Shown here: one piece after another, positions 11,521-22,400 of the stretch | How positions within the stretch are numbered: position 1 is the first letter of the stretch | Layout of the letters: every line of letters starts with the position of its first letter | From: Glossina fuscipes | Taxonomy: Eukaryota; Arthropoda; Insecta; Diptera; Glossinidae | Length of the DNA stretch: 64,000 nt | NCBI RefSeq assembly: GCF_014805625.2 | Contig: NW_023998565.1 | Coordinates: 1,711,791 to 1,775,790, forward strand | Direction of reading: 5' to 3' | The notes under the pieces: generated by a model | Seen by the model: only the letters and a program-made list of their open reading frames with translations | Told to the model about the DNA's origin: nothing | The model's database searches: none | Position numbers and translations under genes: made by a program

Positions 11521-11626
11521 CTTCTGTATTCGAAAAACACAAAGAATTTCAGTTTTCTATAGTATGAATAAAGCTTCTTTATTAGAAAAACACAAGCAAT
11601 TTCAAATTTCTATAGTATAAATAAAA
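11521..11626 (-). repeat. Two 53-bp tandem monomers in the 5' UTR of copy C
   Basis: Units 11521-11573 and 11574-11626 share CTTCTNTATTNGAAAAACAC and TTTCTATAGTATNAATAAA with about ten differences. They lie upstream of ORF1 on the minus strand, where monomer arrays act as internal promoters in some LINEs; a promoter role here is only a guess. Confidence 0.8.
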
Positions 11627-11794
11627 TTTGCACGGGTTTTTACAACGGCGTAGTCAAGCGTAAAACTCGTTCGACCATTCCGGATTATCCTCATGGTTAA
11701 GGAGAGGCTAATGGATTTCTTTAAAGCTGGGAACATTATTTTAGCTCGTTCTTGAGCGTTTTAAAAACGCCAAATTAACGAACATGTGCGTCAA

Positions 11795-11980
11795 TGGAGT
11801 ACCTTTTCTCATAGCTAATTTTAAGAAAAGCTAGTAAAATCGTCGTTGCGCTTCCCTTGGACAACAGAAAAGTTTATGGTTGTGTCAAGTTGATTAAGCT
11901 CGGTAGAATTCTCTTAAATTTTCAATTCCTCTTCAAATACATCTGTGGATACTAAACATTTTGTTAATCTTTATGAATAC
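11795..11980 (+). mobile_element. Inverted family 2 reverse transcriptase fragment
   Basis: On the plus strand the frame reads KIVVALPLDNRKVYGCVKLI and then NFQFLFKYICGY. This corresponds to the minus-strand segment near 8400-8260 (VVVLSLDISKTYNCVN, FQFLFKYACAYQ). The DNA also aligns: TACCTTTTCTCATAGCTA near 11800 against the reverse complement near 8405, and TTTTCAATTCC in both. The family 1 copy C therefore lies between two inverted copies of the same RT segment. Confidence 0.7.
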
Positions 11981-12019
11981 AAATATTAGCGAACTTGGTC
12001 TAAAGTTACTTTAATCGTT

Positions 12020-13034
12020 TAAGTCTTTGCCTGCTTAGGAATGGGAACAACTTTGATACATCGCAATTCTGAGAGTGTAAAGTTAATAGACCAGCAGTTA
12101 TTAATCGAATGCAGCAGGACATATCATACTTAACTCCATTACAACGTAATGAATTTTTGACTAAAATGCCGAGGACCATTGTTATAATTCCAGAAAAAAT
12201 AGGAGAGTATTGACGGAGAAGATTTCTACCAAGGTTTAGGTGATAAGGACTCAATATCAAAAAAACTTGGTTCTAGCAGACTCGATCTTAGACGGAAAAG
12301 CACTTTGAATTGATAATAAATCGGAAGGAAAATCAACTTTAGACAGACGTTCCATAAAGAAGTTGCATGATATGACATTTTCTATTTTTTTAAGGGACTC
12401 ATTGCGACTGTTAAAAAAAATGGGAGAAAGCTGCCTTTTGCTAGCGGAGACGTTGGTCATCTTCGCGTTAAATGATAAAATAGTTGGATTCGAAAAAGTT
12501 AGGTCCAAGACACTGCTTTCCGTGCGACCACTCCGGTTTTAAGACATTAGAACTATTTAAGACATTAAAACTGCTAGCACTGGTCGAGACTTGATGGCCG
12601 TGCAAGCAATGTCTAGCATTGAAATTTACGGCTAGAATCACGTTTTGTGCACCATCAACAAAGTCACAGAATCTCTGAATCTCATCACGAAAAGTTTGTA
12701 CATCAAGGCTGGGTGAAAAGTAGCGTGATGCTATGAAAAAATTCGATTTAAGAGTCATGGTTTTGATGATGACAATGTTACCAGCAGCATTGTAGGGAAT
12801 ACGTGTAAAATGGACGGCTTTCTTAACTAGTATACTAACGTCAACATAATCGTCATATCGGCATTTGGTGACTAAAGTATAATTGGACACTTTAATTTAA
12901 AAAAAATTTCCATCTCTCAGAAAAACTTCACATAAGATGCAGAAATCAATATTAATCGAGCTCATCTAAAAATACAAAAACGACAAGTTACGTAGAACAC
13001 TTTATGGATGGATGGATTGGACATTATATTGTAA
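12020..13034 (-). pseudogene. ORF2 endonuclease and RT lead-in of family 2 element
   Basis: On the minus strand ORF2 begins near 13034 (MSFLQYNVQSIHP, with the catalytic Asn) and continues NIDFCILCEVFLRDG (the Glu region), VSILVKKAVHFTRIPYN, then VILAVNFNARHCLHG, where the usual GDFNA.H is VNFNARH. Further blocks are LDLTFSNPTILSFN and KSLKKIENVIS-like text, ending at KVVPIPKQ, the first RT motif, near 12040. Several stops and frameshifts interrupt it. The remainder of the RT is missing here; an RT to RNase H part of the same type lies at 6643-8422. Confidence 0.75.
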
Positions 13035-13389
13035 AAACGACATCATATTTTAAATTAAAAAGAAACCCCTGCGGATTTTCTCGCAGTACAGAGTGATTGA
13101 TCGTGACGAGTATTAGCACAGAGAAACATTTTTTTTTCGAATTCCTTAACAAGAATCTGAGGGATCATCGGACGAATACATTCTTTAATCGCAAAGATAA
13201 ATCTACTAAGTTCCGAGAAACGAAAATTGTTCTTCCAAATTATTGGCCGCTGGGGCCTTGTTACAGACGGCTTGGAGGGTGAATTGAGAGAAGGTTTGAT
13301 GGGTGAACGGGGAAAAGGTTTGGAAATAACAGATTTCCTTTTAACGACCGCATTAAATTTTTTCTTTGTTAAAATATTATTTGCGTTTT

Positions 13390-14437
13390 CATTATCATCT
13401 TTGCTCGAAATGCAGACGCATTCCCCAATTGAGGGAAATTCTCGTCGTAGGAATTGTCATCCAGACATTCAAAGTAGTCGCTTTCACTTCTTTATAGGAG
13501 AGATTTTTAATGGCTATGATCTTGTTAATATTTAATTCCAGTTCCCTGTTCGGGCAACAATTATTTAAAGTATTGTGCTCACCTGAACGACAGGACAAGC
13601 ATCTCGTTGTTGCACATTTTTCACATTTGGCAGTTTAAGCACCTTTTCCCCTTTGCTTTGCAGAACTTAGACACATCGTACAAAATACTCCATGGGCAAA
13701 TTACAAAAATTAAATTTGAGTGCTTTGGGGAGGGCTTTCCCCTTAAAACCAATTTTGATGCTAGTGGTTGGAATGAACTCGTCATAGTTGTTAAGATTCC
13801 ATCTTCGAAACCTTACAGCAGACTTAATAGGAACGTCGGAGACAGGTTTTTTGATAACCTTGCTTTCACTGTTTTCAGTGAAGACCTTTCGAACTTCTTC
13901 GTTAACTTTCCGTGAAAGCTGTCGAAATATATGCTTTTAAATTCTTTTTTATGAAATCATTGTCTTTGACGAAGCTGTTAGCATTACGAACAGAGCTGAA
14001 AAACAATTTAGCTCTGCTATTGCTAACCACTCTTAATTCTAGTAAACCGTCAATGTTTAAAGTTTTTAAATAATCACAAACAAAAGGTCCGAGTTGATGT
14101 TTACACGTTTTCTCTCGTCACTTTCACGAATTTCAACAAAAACTACAAAACTGCATTGCGAAAGATAGTCATACAAGTTGATATCGTGAATTGGAATGGC
14201 TTTGGCACCCAAATTATAAGACTTATTACCTACCTGTTTCTGGAGCAATGTTAAAGCTTTACCTACAGCTCCTCCTTTGGGCGATAGATCAACATCATCT
14301 CCAACCATCCTCGATCTCTTGTTATGCTCATTCGTATAGAAACCCTCGAAATCGTCTCTATCCATGACAATTAATTCAGACGCTGTCTGCATAGGGAGAC
14401 AGGCTGATGTTGTTGTTGCTGTTATCACGGGGAACAC
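13390..14437 (-). pseudogene. ORF1 of family 2 element with zinc knuckles
   Basis: The minus strand reads MDRDDFEGFYTNEHNKRSRM near the start, then LYDYLSQCSFVVFVEIRES and, across frameshifts, NIDGLLELRVVSNSRAKLFF, IKIGFKGKALPK and a Cys-rich end (CNNEMLVL, CLSCRSGEHNTLNNC). The layout of a conserved ORF1 domain followed by CCHC knuckles matches I/R1-group ORF1 proteins. Many stops show a long-dead copy. ORF2 starts about 350 bases downstream. Confidence 0.65.
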
Positions 14438-15346
14438 ATACCAATCCGGACGGAAAAAGAAAAGAAATGTATATATATATTTTTTTTATTGTTTTAAAAT
14501 TTCCAAAAATTTCGCTTCTGTTGCAAACCCTAACACCGATAAAACACGAAAAAAAGAAAATTGGGCAGATACCGTTTGCTGAAACTCAAATGACGTGTTA
14601 TTTCTAGTGTTCATGCTAAACGAATGACCTAAAAATTTAAACATTAAATTTAACTTTATTGCATTTTGCACTTTTCAAATTCTACATAATTATCCATTAC
14701 TTTTGTTATTAATGCTTGTTATTGGAGTCTTCATGCTGTCGTTGGGGTGCACACAACCAACTTCAGCCTGTTACTCAATTGAAATAAAGAAATAAAAAAA
14801 GAGTCAAACATAACCTAGAAAGCAAAAAATTGAAAAAATTTAGTAAAAAAGCATCATTTATTTCAATTATAAATTTAAGTTAAAAGGTCCAATCCATATC
14901 AAATGCAAACAAAAAAAAAAAAAAATAATAATAATGCTTGTTATTGTTTGCCACAAAAAAAAAATTGTTTGTCTCTCAGTTATTAATGCTTTGGATTTGA
15001 AAATTTGAGCAGAAGTATTGGAAAGCTGACGACGATGATACATGATTAGCCTCTTGGCGACAATTAATTGTCTCTGAAAAAATCAGGCGATAATCGCCTG
15101 CTTAAATATGGCCAGATATATACCAGTGAGTACAACTCTACTCCGCCTATAGAATGCACTGTAAGCACAATCATCTGTTAAAAATACATTCTAGAAATTT
15201 CTACAAGTGTTTAACAAAAAAAAAATATAAAAAAATCACCAATTATTTGGGTTTATACGGATGAAATTTAGGATAGGAATTAGTCATTGATTCTCTCTCC
15301 ATGTATGTGTGATAACGCTAACTGAATTGAAACTAAGGAATAAAAT
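14438..15346. other. Interval upstream of the PP1 inhibitor gene, with direct repeat copy 2
   Basis: AT-rich DNA with A-runs and no gene. Positions 14973-15073 match 3949-4049. Immediately after, near 15083-15099, there is a perfect palindrome CAGGCGATAATCGCCTG. The promoter of the gene at 15347 must lie here, but I cannot place it. Confidence 0.6.
14973..15073 (+). repeat. Direct repeat copy 2 (partner at 3949-4049)
   Basis: Same order and orientation as copy 1: TCTCAGTTATTAATGC, AAAATTTGAGCAGAAGTATT, GGAAAGCTGACGACGATG and GATTAGCC. It lies about 270 bases upstream of the PP1 inhibitor-3 start codon. Confidence 0.7.
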
Positions 15347-15849
15347 ATGGACGCAGCAATTGCACATTCAGAAGCTTCACTAACCATTTCACAAACTGAA
15401 GTTATTGCACATGAGGATATATCAGATACGACGGTAAGGTAATCATATTTGCTTGAATTTTGGACTTTAGTCTGAGAAATACTGAGATCTTTTTTGTTAT
15501 GAGTAGCCACGACCAGTGCTTAGACTAAGATTGCAAAAGCCGAAGAACAGTAAGAAAGTTGTCTGGCATGAAGGTACCGTTGACAATGAACATTTGAATA
15601 AAAAGAAATCTAAATGTAAGTGAAGCCATTTATAAACAGGTACGAGTTTACACTCGCGCGTAACTTTTAGGTTGCTGTATCTACAAGAAACCGACGGCAT
15701 TTGGAGAAAGCTCTTCGGAAGACGATGAAGAATGTCAGAATTGTTTTGGCCATCCAGAAAAACGACGTAAAAACCGTAAATTTGACAATCAAGATAATCC
15801 TCTTTTAGAGCAGAACGATAATTTTGACTACCTGCCAGCTGGCAACTAA
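15347..15849 (+). CDS. I-3: Protein phosphatase 1 inhibitor-3 / PPP1R11 homologue
   Basis: Exons 15347-15433, 15507-15615 and 15671-15849 join in frame (375 nt, 124 residues; the human protein is of similar length, about 126). Introns are 73 and 55 bp with GTAAGG/TAG and GTAAGT/TAG ends. The protein has an Asp/Glu-containing start, then RLRLQKPKNSKKVVWHEG, in which KVVW (residues 46-49) is the RVxF-type PP1-docking motif. It continues TVDNEHLNKKKSK and the family hallmark CCCIYKKPTAFGESSSEDDE (from residue 66), with two later cysteines (CQNC). Known family roles are nanomolar inhibition of PP1 catalytic subunits and, in mammals, E3 ubiquitin ligase activity through the Cys-rich region. The exons are too short to stand out as long frames. 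It converges on the F-box gene, with stops 437 bases apart. Confidence 0.94.
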
Positions 15850-16285
15850 AGAAATGATAAATCGTATAAGTCTTGTACATTGTTAAACAATTATTTTCTC
15901 TACTTTATTAGCTAGTAGTCTTCAATTTTCAATCACTGCATAAAATTCTTAGTTTTGTATCTATAGATAACATTAAAAAAATAATATACATATATTCGTA
16001 TATATTTATTAAAAGCAATTTTAAACTCATTGATTTGATTATTAATAAAATAATAAAATGTTTAAATAATTAAAGCAAATAAACAATATGCGTAACTTGT
16101 ATAGGTATAAAGTTCACAAACATTGTATTGAAATTTAATAAATTTTTGGGACACACCTGAAAATATATCTTAATCTCATATTAGAATTAAATAAAAATAA
16201 TGCAAACGACAAATAGTTCACAATTTTTAAATTTAACAAAATAGATTTTTTGATGTTAGTACAACAATAAGTAAATTGAGAGCAG
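15850..16285. other. Shared 3' flank of two convergent genes
   Basis: AT-rich. AATAAA-type signals occur on the plus strand (near 16043 and 16078) for the inhibitor-3 gene and on the minus strand (TTTATT at 16005-16010) for the F-box gene, so the two 3' UTRs may overlap. Confidence 0.5.
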
Positions 16286-19200
16286 TCATTTGTCCTCTGA
16301 GTTTTTCAAATAGAATGCTTCATTATTATTTGAAGCATCAACATTCATTTGTTTAGCTTTAGCACGAGACCTCCAAATCTGAAAGGGAAAGTAAATATAA
16401 ATGTGAAAAATACATGATCGCAAAATTGGTTAAGAATATAATGGGTAATACTGAAAAATCTCCGCAGGTTTTCCTGCACTTTCGAGCTTCTTTTTGTGGT
16501 CTGCTCTTTTTAAATAATTCCAAACTGTCATGTGGCTGATGTTTAGCGCATCTGTTATTTGCTGACAGCTTGTTGCCAAATTTTTTGGACTTTTTTAGTG
16601 ATTGCGAAATGCATGTTTGACATCGAAATTTCCGGAACGGAATTGAGCAAGGCGCTCCCGAGTTATTTCTTTAGTTACAACATTCTCACCGTACACTTCA
16701 CAATTTTTTTGCAGCGTTTTTACCATTACCATTATATTAAAAACGCATTGCACAGCGTATTTTTTCGGATATTTCATTCATTTTGAAATCAATACAGCTT
16801 TTACATGATCAAAGAATTAGAAAATTATCTTCATAAAAAAATATAAGCTGAAATGACACCTTTTCAGCACACGTTCGTTTGCGACAGTCAGATGAGTGTT
16901 GCCCGATATCCCAGGCAGAACTTTCAATATGACCTATTATATATATATATATATTTGAATCCCGTTGTTTATAAAGTCTATTCTTACTAACGGAAATCGG
17001 TATTGGAGTGTACTCGCAATTATGTAGGGCATGAAATAAACATACCTTGATAGTGAAATCATCGCTAGTGGTCACCAACATCTCATTATCTTTAGGATTA
17101 AAGGCTACACTATTTACGACATCAGTATGCTTATATTTAGCCAAAGATATGCCATAATATCGGTCCCATAAGTAAGCGTGCATATCTTCAGCACCACTAA
17201 GTGTATAAGATATTATAGGTATTTTTAACGTGATAGTGAATGTTTTGATTAATTACCTGGCTACATAATCGTCACATACATCTAAGAATATAAAGAAACA
17301 TTCCGTGCTTGGGGTGTAAGCTTTATGAGCTCTCAGCATATTACCAATACGCTTTAAAGTCATTAGGTCAATGACATGTATATCAATTTCCTGAGCAATC
17401 GGTGGCGGTTCCAGGGGGTTCGTGATAATGTAATTTTTAGGCCATGGGCGTGTGTTAACATAGAGATATCTAAACATACAAAAATATTACATCCCCTTAG
17501 CAGATTTAACATCACTAGTACCTATGGTCGGGGCTTAATGCCATTCCGATAATGTGACCATGAAGGTCTATTACTTTGTCAACTTTATCGAAACGATCAG
17601 CTACAGCCTCATAGTCCCACCAATCTGGATCAGGATCGCGAAATTGATTCTTAACGAAGTATGTTGTTAAATTTAACTACTATTCAATTCAATGCGTTTG
17701 CTAACCTGTTGTTCGGCTGCCTTCTTTGCGGCGATTCTTTCCTTCAGTGAGGGCCCTGGATCTAATTTCTTGGGAAATGTTATATTTCTAATACGTTTAA
17801 TACCAATTTGATGGGGTGTATACGTTTTGGAACCAGTAGAAAATATAAGATATTTTGGTATAGAGTTTTCCATCTCATCATATTCATCAGATGCGTCCAT
17901 TGGTTCATCTTCTTCTTCATCTACCGACTCATCAGATACGGAATCTCCAGTAAATTCTCGACGATATTCATCTAAATAATGTATTGTGGAATCATTGCTG
18001 CGCTGCAAACTCCAATTTAAAGATAAAGAAGCAGTCGACGTGGAAGGTGTCGAATCATCAAACGATATATGAAAAGCTCTTCTTAAAGAAGCAGAGTGAG
18101 ATAGAGGGTTACCAACAGAGTTTTGAACAGTCAATGAGTGTTCTGACATTTCAATGTCATCCGACGGTGACTAATATTAATAATAATAGAGATGCTCACT
18201 CATTATTTAGAGAATGCATAGATATCCCTGCAATTTATTTACCTCCAAAATTTCATCCGAAGTGCTTGCCGTTATCAAAGGATCATTCGATTCATCCAAC
18301 CATGGGCACTTAGCCATCATTATGGCTCTTACCGAACTCGCATTACGATTGTAGAATTTATAGAGTTGATTCATAATAGGTACGTGTTCCGAATCTACTT
18401 CTTGATTGGCTTTATTCAGCCATAAGATAGACGTACTAACCATTTGAGCTAGCCAATGCAAGTCCCCGGATATAAGGTATTGGTCACTGAACCAAGTTCC
18501 AAATATATCATACGGTCGATTTATGACGCGACATCGCAAATGAGATTCAACTATACGTAAAAATTAAAAGAGCGCTTCTGCATGAATTTATAGAACATAC
18601 CATTTCCGTCTACTGTAAACACAGCTATTTCGCCAGATGTACTGTGGGGCGATCCGAAATGAACGCCAGATACCAAAAGTAAACTATCGCTTTGATTGAA
18701 TTGTGAGTATTGTGTATATTTCCAATTGAATTTCTTCATGTTTTGCGAATACTTTTCGGTGCATGGATGACCGGCGTTCCAAATCTAAAATATGAAATAT
18801 GAGAAATGTTATTGCGAGAGTTGTCATGAACCTACTCAATAAATTAGTTTTTTTATTAGACTATGTCTATTTAAGTGAACTATTTTAAGATTGTTGCAGA
18901 ACATTTGCTATTACCCTTTATCATACTCACAATAACGTAGCCATCTTTAGAACAAGTGGAAAACATTTCACCATTATGAGAAAAGCTAACGTGTAAGACT
19001 TGATGTACATGACCTTTAAGACATTGCGACTGAACGAAAGGTATTCCAAAAGTAAGGCGTTCATATTCACTTTTCCATGAAACGGCTCCTGTTGGCATAA
19101 ACATAATTAGTAAGAAGTATCATCACTTATAATATATTCGCTAACCAGGTTTTAAGGCGATGCAAGGATCAGTTTTGAAATGTCGATGAAATTTTCTTTT

Positions 19201-19446
19201 CCAAAGATAATCATCGTTAGCAATTTCGTACCACCGACGACAAGTTAAGCCAGCGTTAAGGATATCTTTAACAGGTAATAGCCAAAATATTTCTGTTAAT
19301 ACTAGCTGCGGCAATGTCCACCATAAATCTTCCGCATCATCATCATAATCATCTTTAACATGAGCATTATCACTTTCACTCTTACTAACATAAATTTTTG
19401 GCTTCTTTGGAATGTTTGCTGCCGCAGCGCTTCCCATGGGGTCCAT
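16286..19446 (-). CDS. Fbxw5: F-box/WD40 protein, FBXW5-type SCF substrate receptor
   Basis: Nine exons on the minus strand: 19446-19146, 19088-18931, 18784-18601, 18550-18243, 18170-17706, 17649-17522, 17469-17257, 17196-17046, 16378-16286. Every junction has GT/AG ends and keeps frame (2001 nt, 666 residues; human FBXW5 is about 566). The F-box is at residues 43-90 (LPQLVLTEIFWLLPVKDI, then CRRWYEIA and LWKRKF). WD40 repeats follow (GHVHQVLHVSFSHNGEMF to DGYVIIWN, near 125-155) and at the end (HTDVVNSVAFNP to FTIKIWRSR). A large acidic and serine-rich insert lies in the middle (SVDEEEDEPMDASDEYDEME). FBXW5 proteins recruit substrates to SCF or CUL4 ligases; human FBXW5 targets include the centriole protein SAS-6. 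I chose the ATG at 19446 because its context is good (GAAATGG) and the acidic pre-F-box segment starts there. The last intron (16379-17045) is long and holds a mariner relic. Confidence 0.92.
16450..16790 (-). mobile_element. Mariner/Tc1-type transposase relic (N-terminal DNA-binding part)
   Basis: Within the last intron of the F-box gene, one minus-strand frame reads KYAVQCVFNIMVMVKTLQK, VYGENVV, LAQFRSGNFDVKHAFRNH, a stop, then ITDALNISHMTVWNYLKRAD and HKKKLE. These match the two helix-turn-helix blocks of mariner transposases (FRSGNFDV..., then L.(V/I)S..TV..HLK and a KKKL end). Only one stop interrupts about 110 codons. The catalytic DDD part is absent and no inverted repeats were seen. 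It lies antisense-neutral in the intron, on the same strand as the host gene. Confidence 0.8.
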
Positions 19447-22400
19447 TTCCAGTTTTTTTATGCAAAATATTCTTTTTTTCAACTCATTAAGGCAATTGTT
19501 GATCGCGTTGCAGATTTTAAAAAATTTGTACACCTTTCAGTTCCCCCATAAACGACGGTTTAAACAATAATTTACACGTAATAAAAAAACTTTTCCACTA
19601 ATTTTGTTATACCAAACAACAAATACGTAACAGACCTAGTAAATAAAATCAGATGAGCTTTCCAAGTCTTTATGCGCAAGCTCTTGGAGAGTAATACGAC
19701 ATTTTACAACGCTTCAGATAGATAGAGCTATGTAGCAGCTGTTTTTTTATGTAAAATAAACAGTTAAAGCATAACTCACGAACTGTGAAAATAAAATTGA
19801 TCGTGTGTATTTGTATGCAGTCGAGTATGTAATTTCCGATGTGTTGTGCATTAGCAAACATATACTGGCGTGTTTATAAAAAGAAAATAAAATCATGTGA
19901 TTTTATACGCCGTCATGCTTTTTCAAAAATTGAGGCAACGATAGCTTTTATCTGTGTGTTGGTCTGTTATTTAACAGAATTGAATCCCTTTGGTCTGTTA
20001 AGTTGGGCATTGAACTTAGTTGATTGACGTTACATTTAAGTTGTTAAGTTTGGCATTTAACCATTTATTTAGTAAAAACGACTCTGTGCTTTGCCTTTCA
20101 ACAGTGAATTTAGCGAGGGCGTTGTTTAATTTGATAATAAAATTTATGGCAGTCTGATTTTAGGCTAACTTGTAAAATTAATATTATTATTATTATTATT
20201 ATAAATTTAGCCTTTCTCTTAAAGCACCAGCATCATGTCATATACACGCGCTAGGGCTAGTTTCTCCTTGCACTGTTAACTATTTAAATGCCATTTAAAT
20301 TGTTGCTCTTTCGTTCTCATTATTTGTGTGGACAAGAATTTGTTTAAACTTTCACACTCTATCAAACATTTGCAAAGCAGAAGAATGAAGATCTTTGATT
20401 GTTTTTAAGAGAATATGGGCTATTACAGCAATCAAGTATGTATTTTCAAGCAAACCCGAAAACTAGGTGGAATGAACTATGAAAGGAAGTTTCATTGTCC
20501 GTTCATCGCTTATTCATATTGAAAAAATGAAAATTTTATGTTCGCAAAATGTTTCAATAAATTTCTATCAAAATTTCCACGCTCAGAAAAATGAAGACAT
20601 TTTTTATTATTAAAATTTGGTCTAGTACATGTACGTTGAAAATTTCGTTAATATATCTCAAAAACAGCCACCTAAAGATTGAACACCAAAATACATGGAC
20701 ACGCATCAGACAAACATATACCCATACAAGCTGAAACTAAGTCGGAAAATGATTCTAAATCGCCTTCCTACTAAAAGGTGGGGATGTTTTAAATGCTTCT
20801 GGGCGCTTTGCATATCCTTGCCAACTTAATATGAATCATATGATGTAAAAAGGTAGTGTACATTATGTTCATGAATAATGTCGTATTTTACAAAACAAGT
20901 ATCATATTTGTAACCCGTCTCACGATATTAGATTCCAATGTTTAACGATTTCGCTATCCTATGCTGCCTACTATATGTTGGGAAACGTACCAAAGATATT
21001 TTCCATAAATTTCGCTCCGGAGATTACAGAAAATGGTCGTTCGGGGCGATGATTACATTTTGCTGTCCATATTAGAGGGTAACCCGCATCTAACCACTTT
21101 GGAGTTAAAAGGGAGGATCGACCATTCGACTGCTAACTGCTAATGAACAATTCAAACATCTTCAAATCCAAATGTTTTATTTAAAATATGGCAGAACTTT
21201 TCTGCTAACTTAATATATTATTAACGTATTTTTTTATTTTTCAATATTACAAAATTAAAACTGCATTTCAAAATGTTTAATAATGTCAAAAACCCTTAGC
21301 GCGTTTATGGAACATATCCACGTTTCACGGTTTTCCTCTCTTTCTTCAAGAATTTTTTATCATTATTATTAATTTTTTATAAACAATTCTATGTAAATAA
21401 TAAGTAACGGCAGCGTACGAAAAGCAAAAAACAATGATTTTTTTTATTTTATTTGTTTTCGCATGTGTTGAAGGTCTTCGAGAATTCGCATCAAAGCTTT
21501 TAACTAGTTCTATTGCTATAAAAGTTTGAGTCTCCCTCCAACAGCCTCACCTGAGTTGAAATTATTCTCCATTTAGAACTAAGTACATAGGCTTTAGCAA
21601 CCAACAATGTAAATAATATTTGTAGTTTTACTTGATCGTTAATTTAATTCAGTTGCGTTAAGTGTTTTAGTTAACATTGTCATTTTTTTATTAATTCAGT
21701 TTTCTTTTTTTGTTTAATTACATTACTTGCATCAAAAAAGAACACACAACATATTTTCGGCCAACTAAATTTTCACTTACGTTTCGTAATGGCAGGCCAG
21801 GAAATAAACATCAATCGTATTTGGAATTGAAAATTAAAACAAACAATTAAATCAATCAAACAGTTAATCTGTTTAACAATCAATAAATTCAATCGTGTAA
21901 GTGCATTGAAGCGTTTGCTTCATAGTGTTAAATTTAGACGATAAACGAATAAAAACAAGAAGTGAAAGCTTTTTCACATCTGGTCCGTCTACCTTTTAAT
22001 TTTATATATAACACAATTTGTTCGCTGCCGTCCTTATGCATAACTTCGCCTTCTTCCTCTATTTTCTCATTTCTACCATGTGTAGCAATATCAAGAATTG
22101 AGAGATCTATCGCTGATCAATTTAAAAGATTGATGTAAATGAACATCGAAGTCATTCAATTACATATCTTATTACTCTTTTTCTATTAGTACATACAACG
22201 ATTACGTTTTTATAAATAACATATTAATCTCTTTGGCTTTGATCTCATTCTACCGGTAAGTTAGCATTCAAGGTTTATCACAATTAGTTGCCAAAGACGC
22301 CTTCAAATATCGTCAAAAACCGAAAATTTGAATATTATCTCTCTGTCATATATTAAACGGTTCGCACATCTACCGTTGCTAATAAGCTAAGAACAGTTTT

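Larger units (their letters stand above)
8521..11640 (-). mobile_element. I-factor-like non-LTR retrotransposon (family 1), internally deleted copy C
   Basis: The minus strand holds a 5' UTR with two tandem monomers (11521-11626), ORF1 (11273-9913), then ORF2 from ATG at 9891, only 21 bases after the ORF1 stop. Comparison with copy B at 40760-43272 shows strong nucleotide similarity across 8521-8785 and 8800-9470. Between these, about 490 bases that encode the catalytic RT motif in copy B are missing. A second deletion near 9480 removes most of the endonuclease. The element lies between family 2 fragments, so it is probably a nested insertion. No 3' tail is preserved. Similarity to copy B breaks off near 8521. 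Confidence 0.75.

Noticed and set aside
15280..15880. Two minus-strand frames of 76 and 127 residues
   Set aside because: They are antisense to the three exons of the inhibitor-3 gene, which has clear family motifs.
16559..16786. Plus-strand 75-residue frame in the F-box gene intron
   Set aside because: Antisense of the mariner transposase relic.
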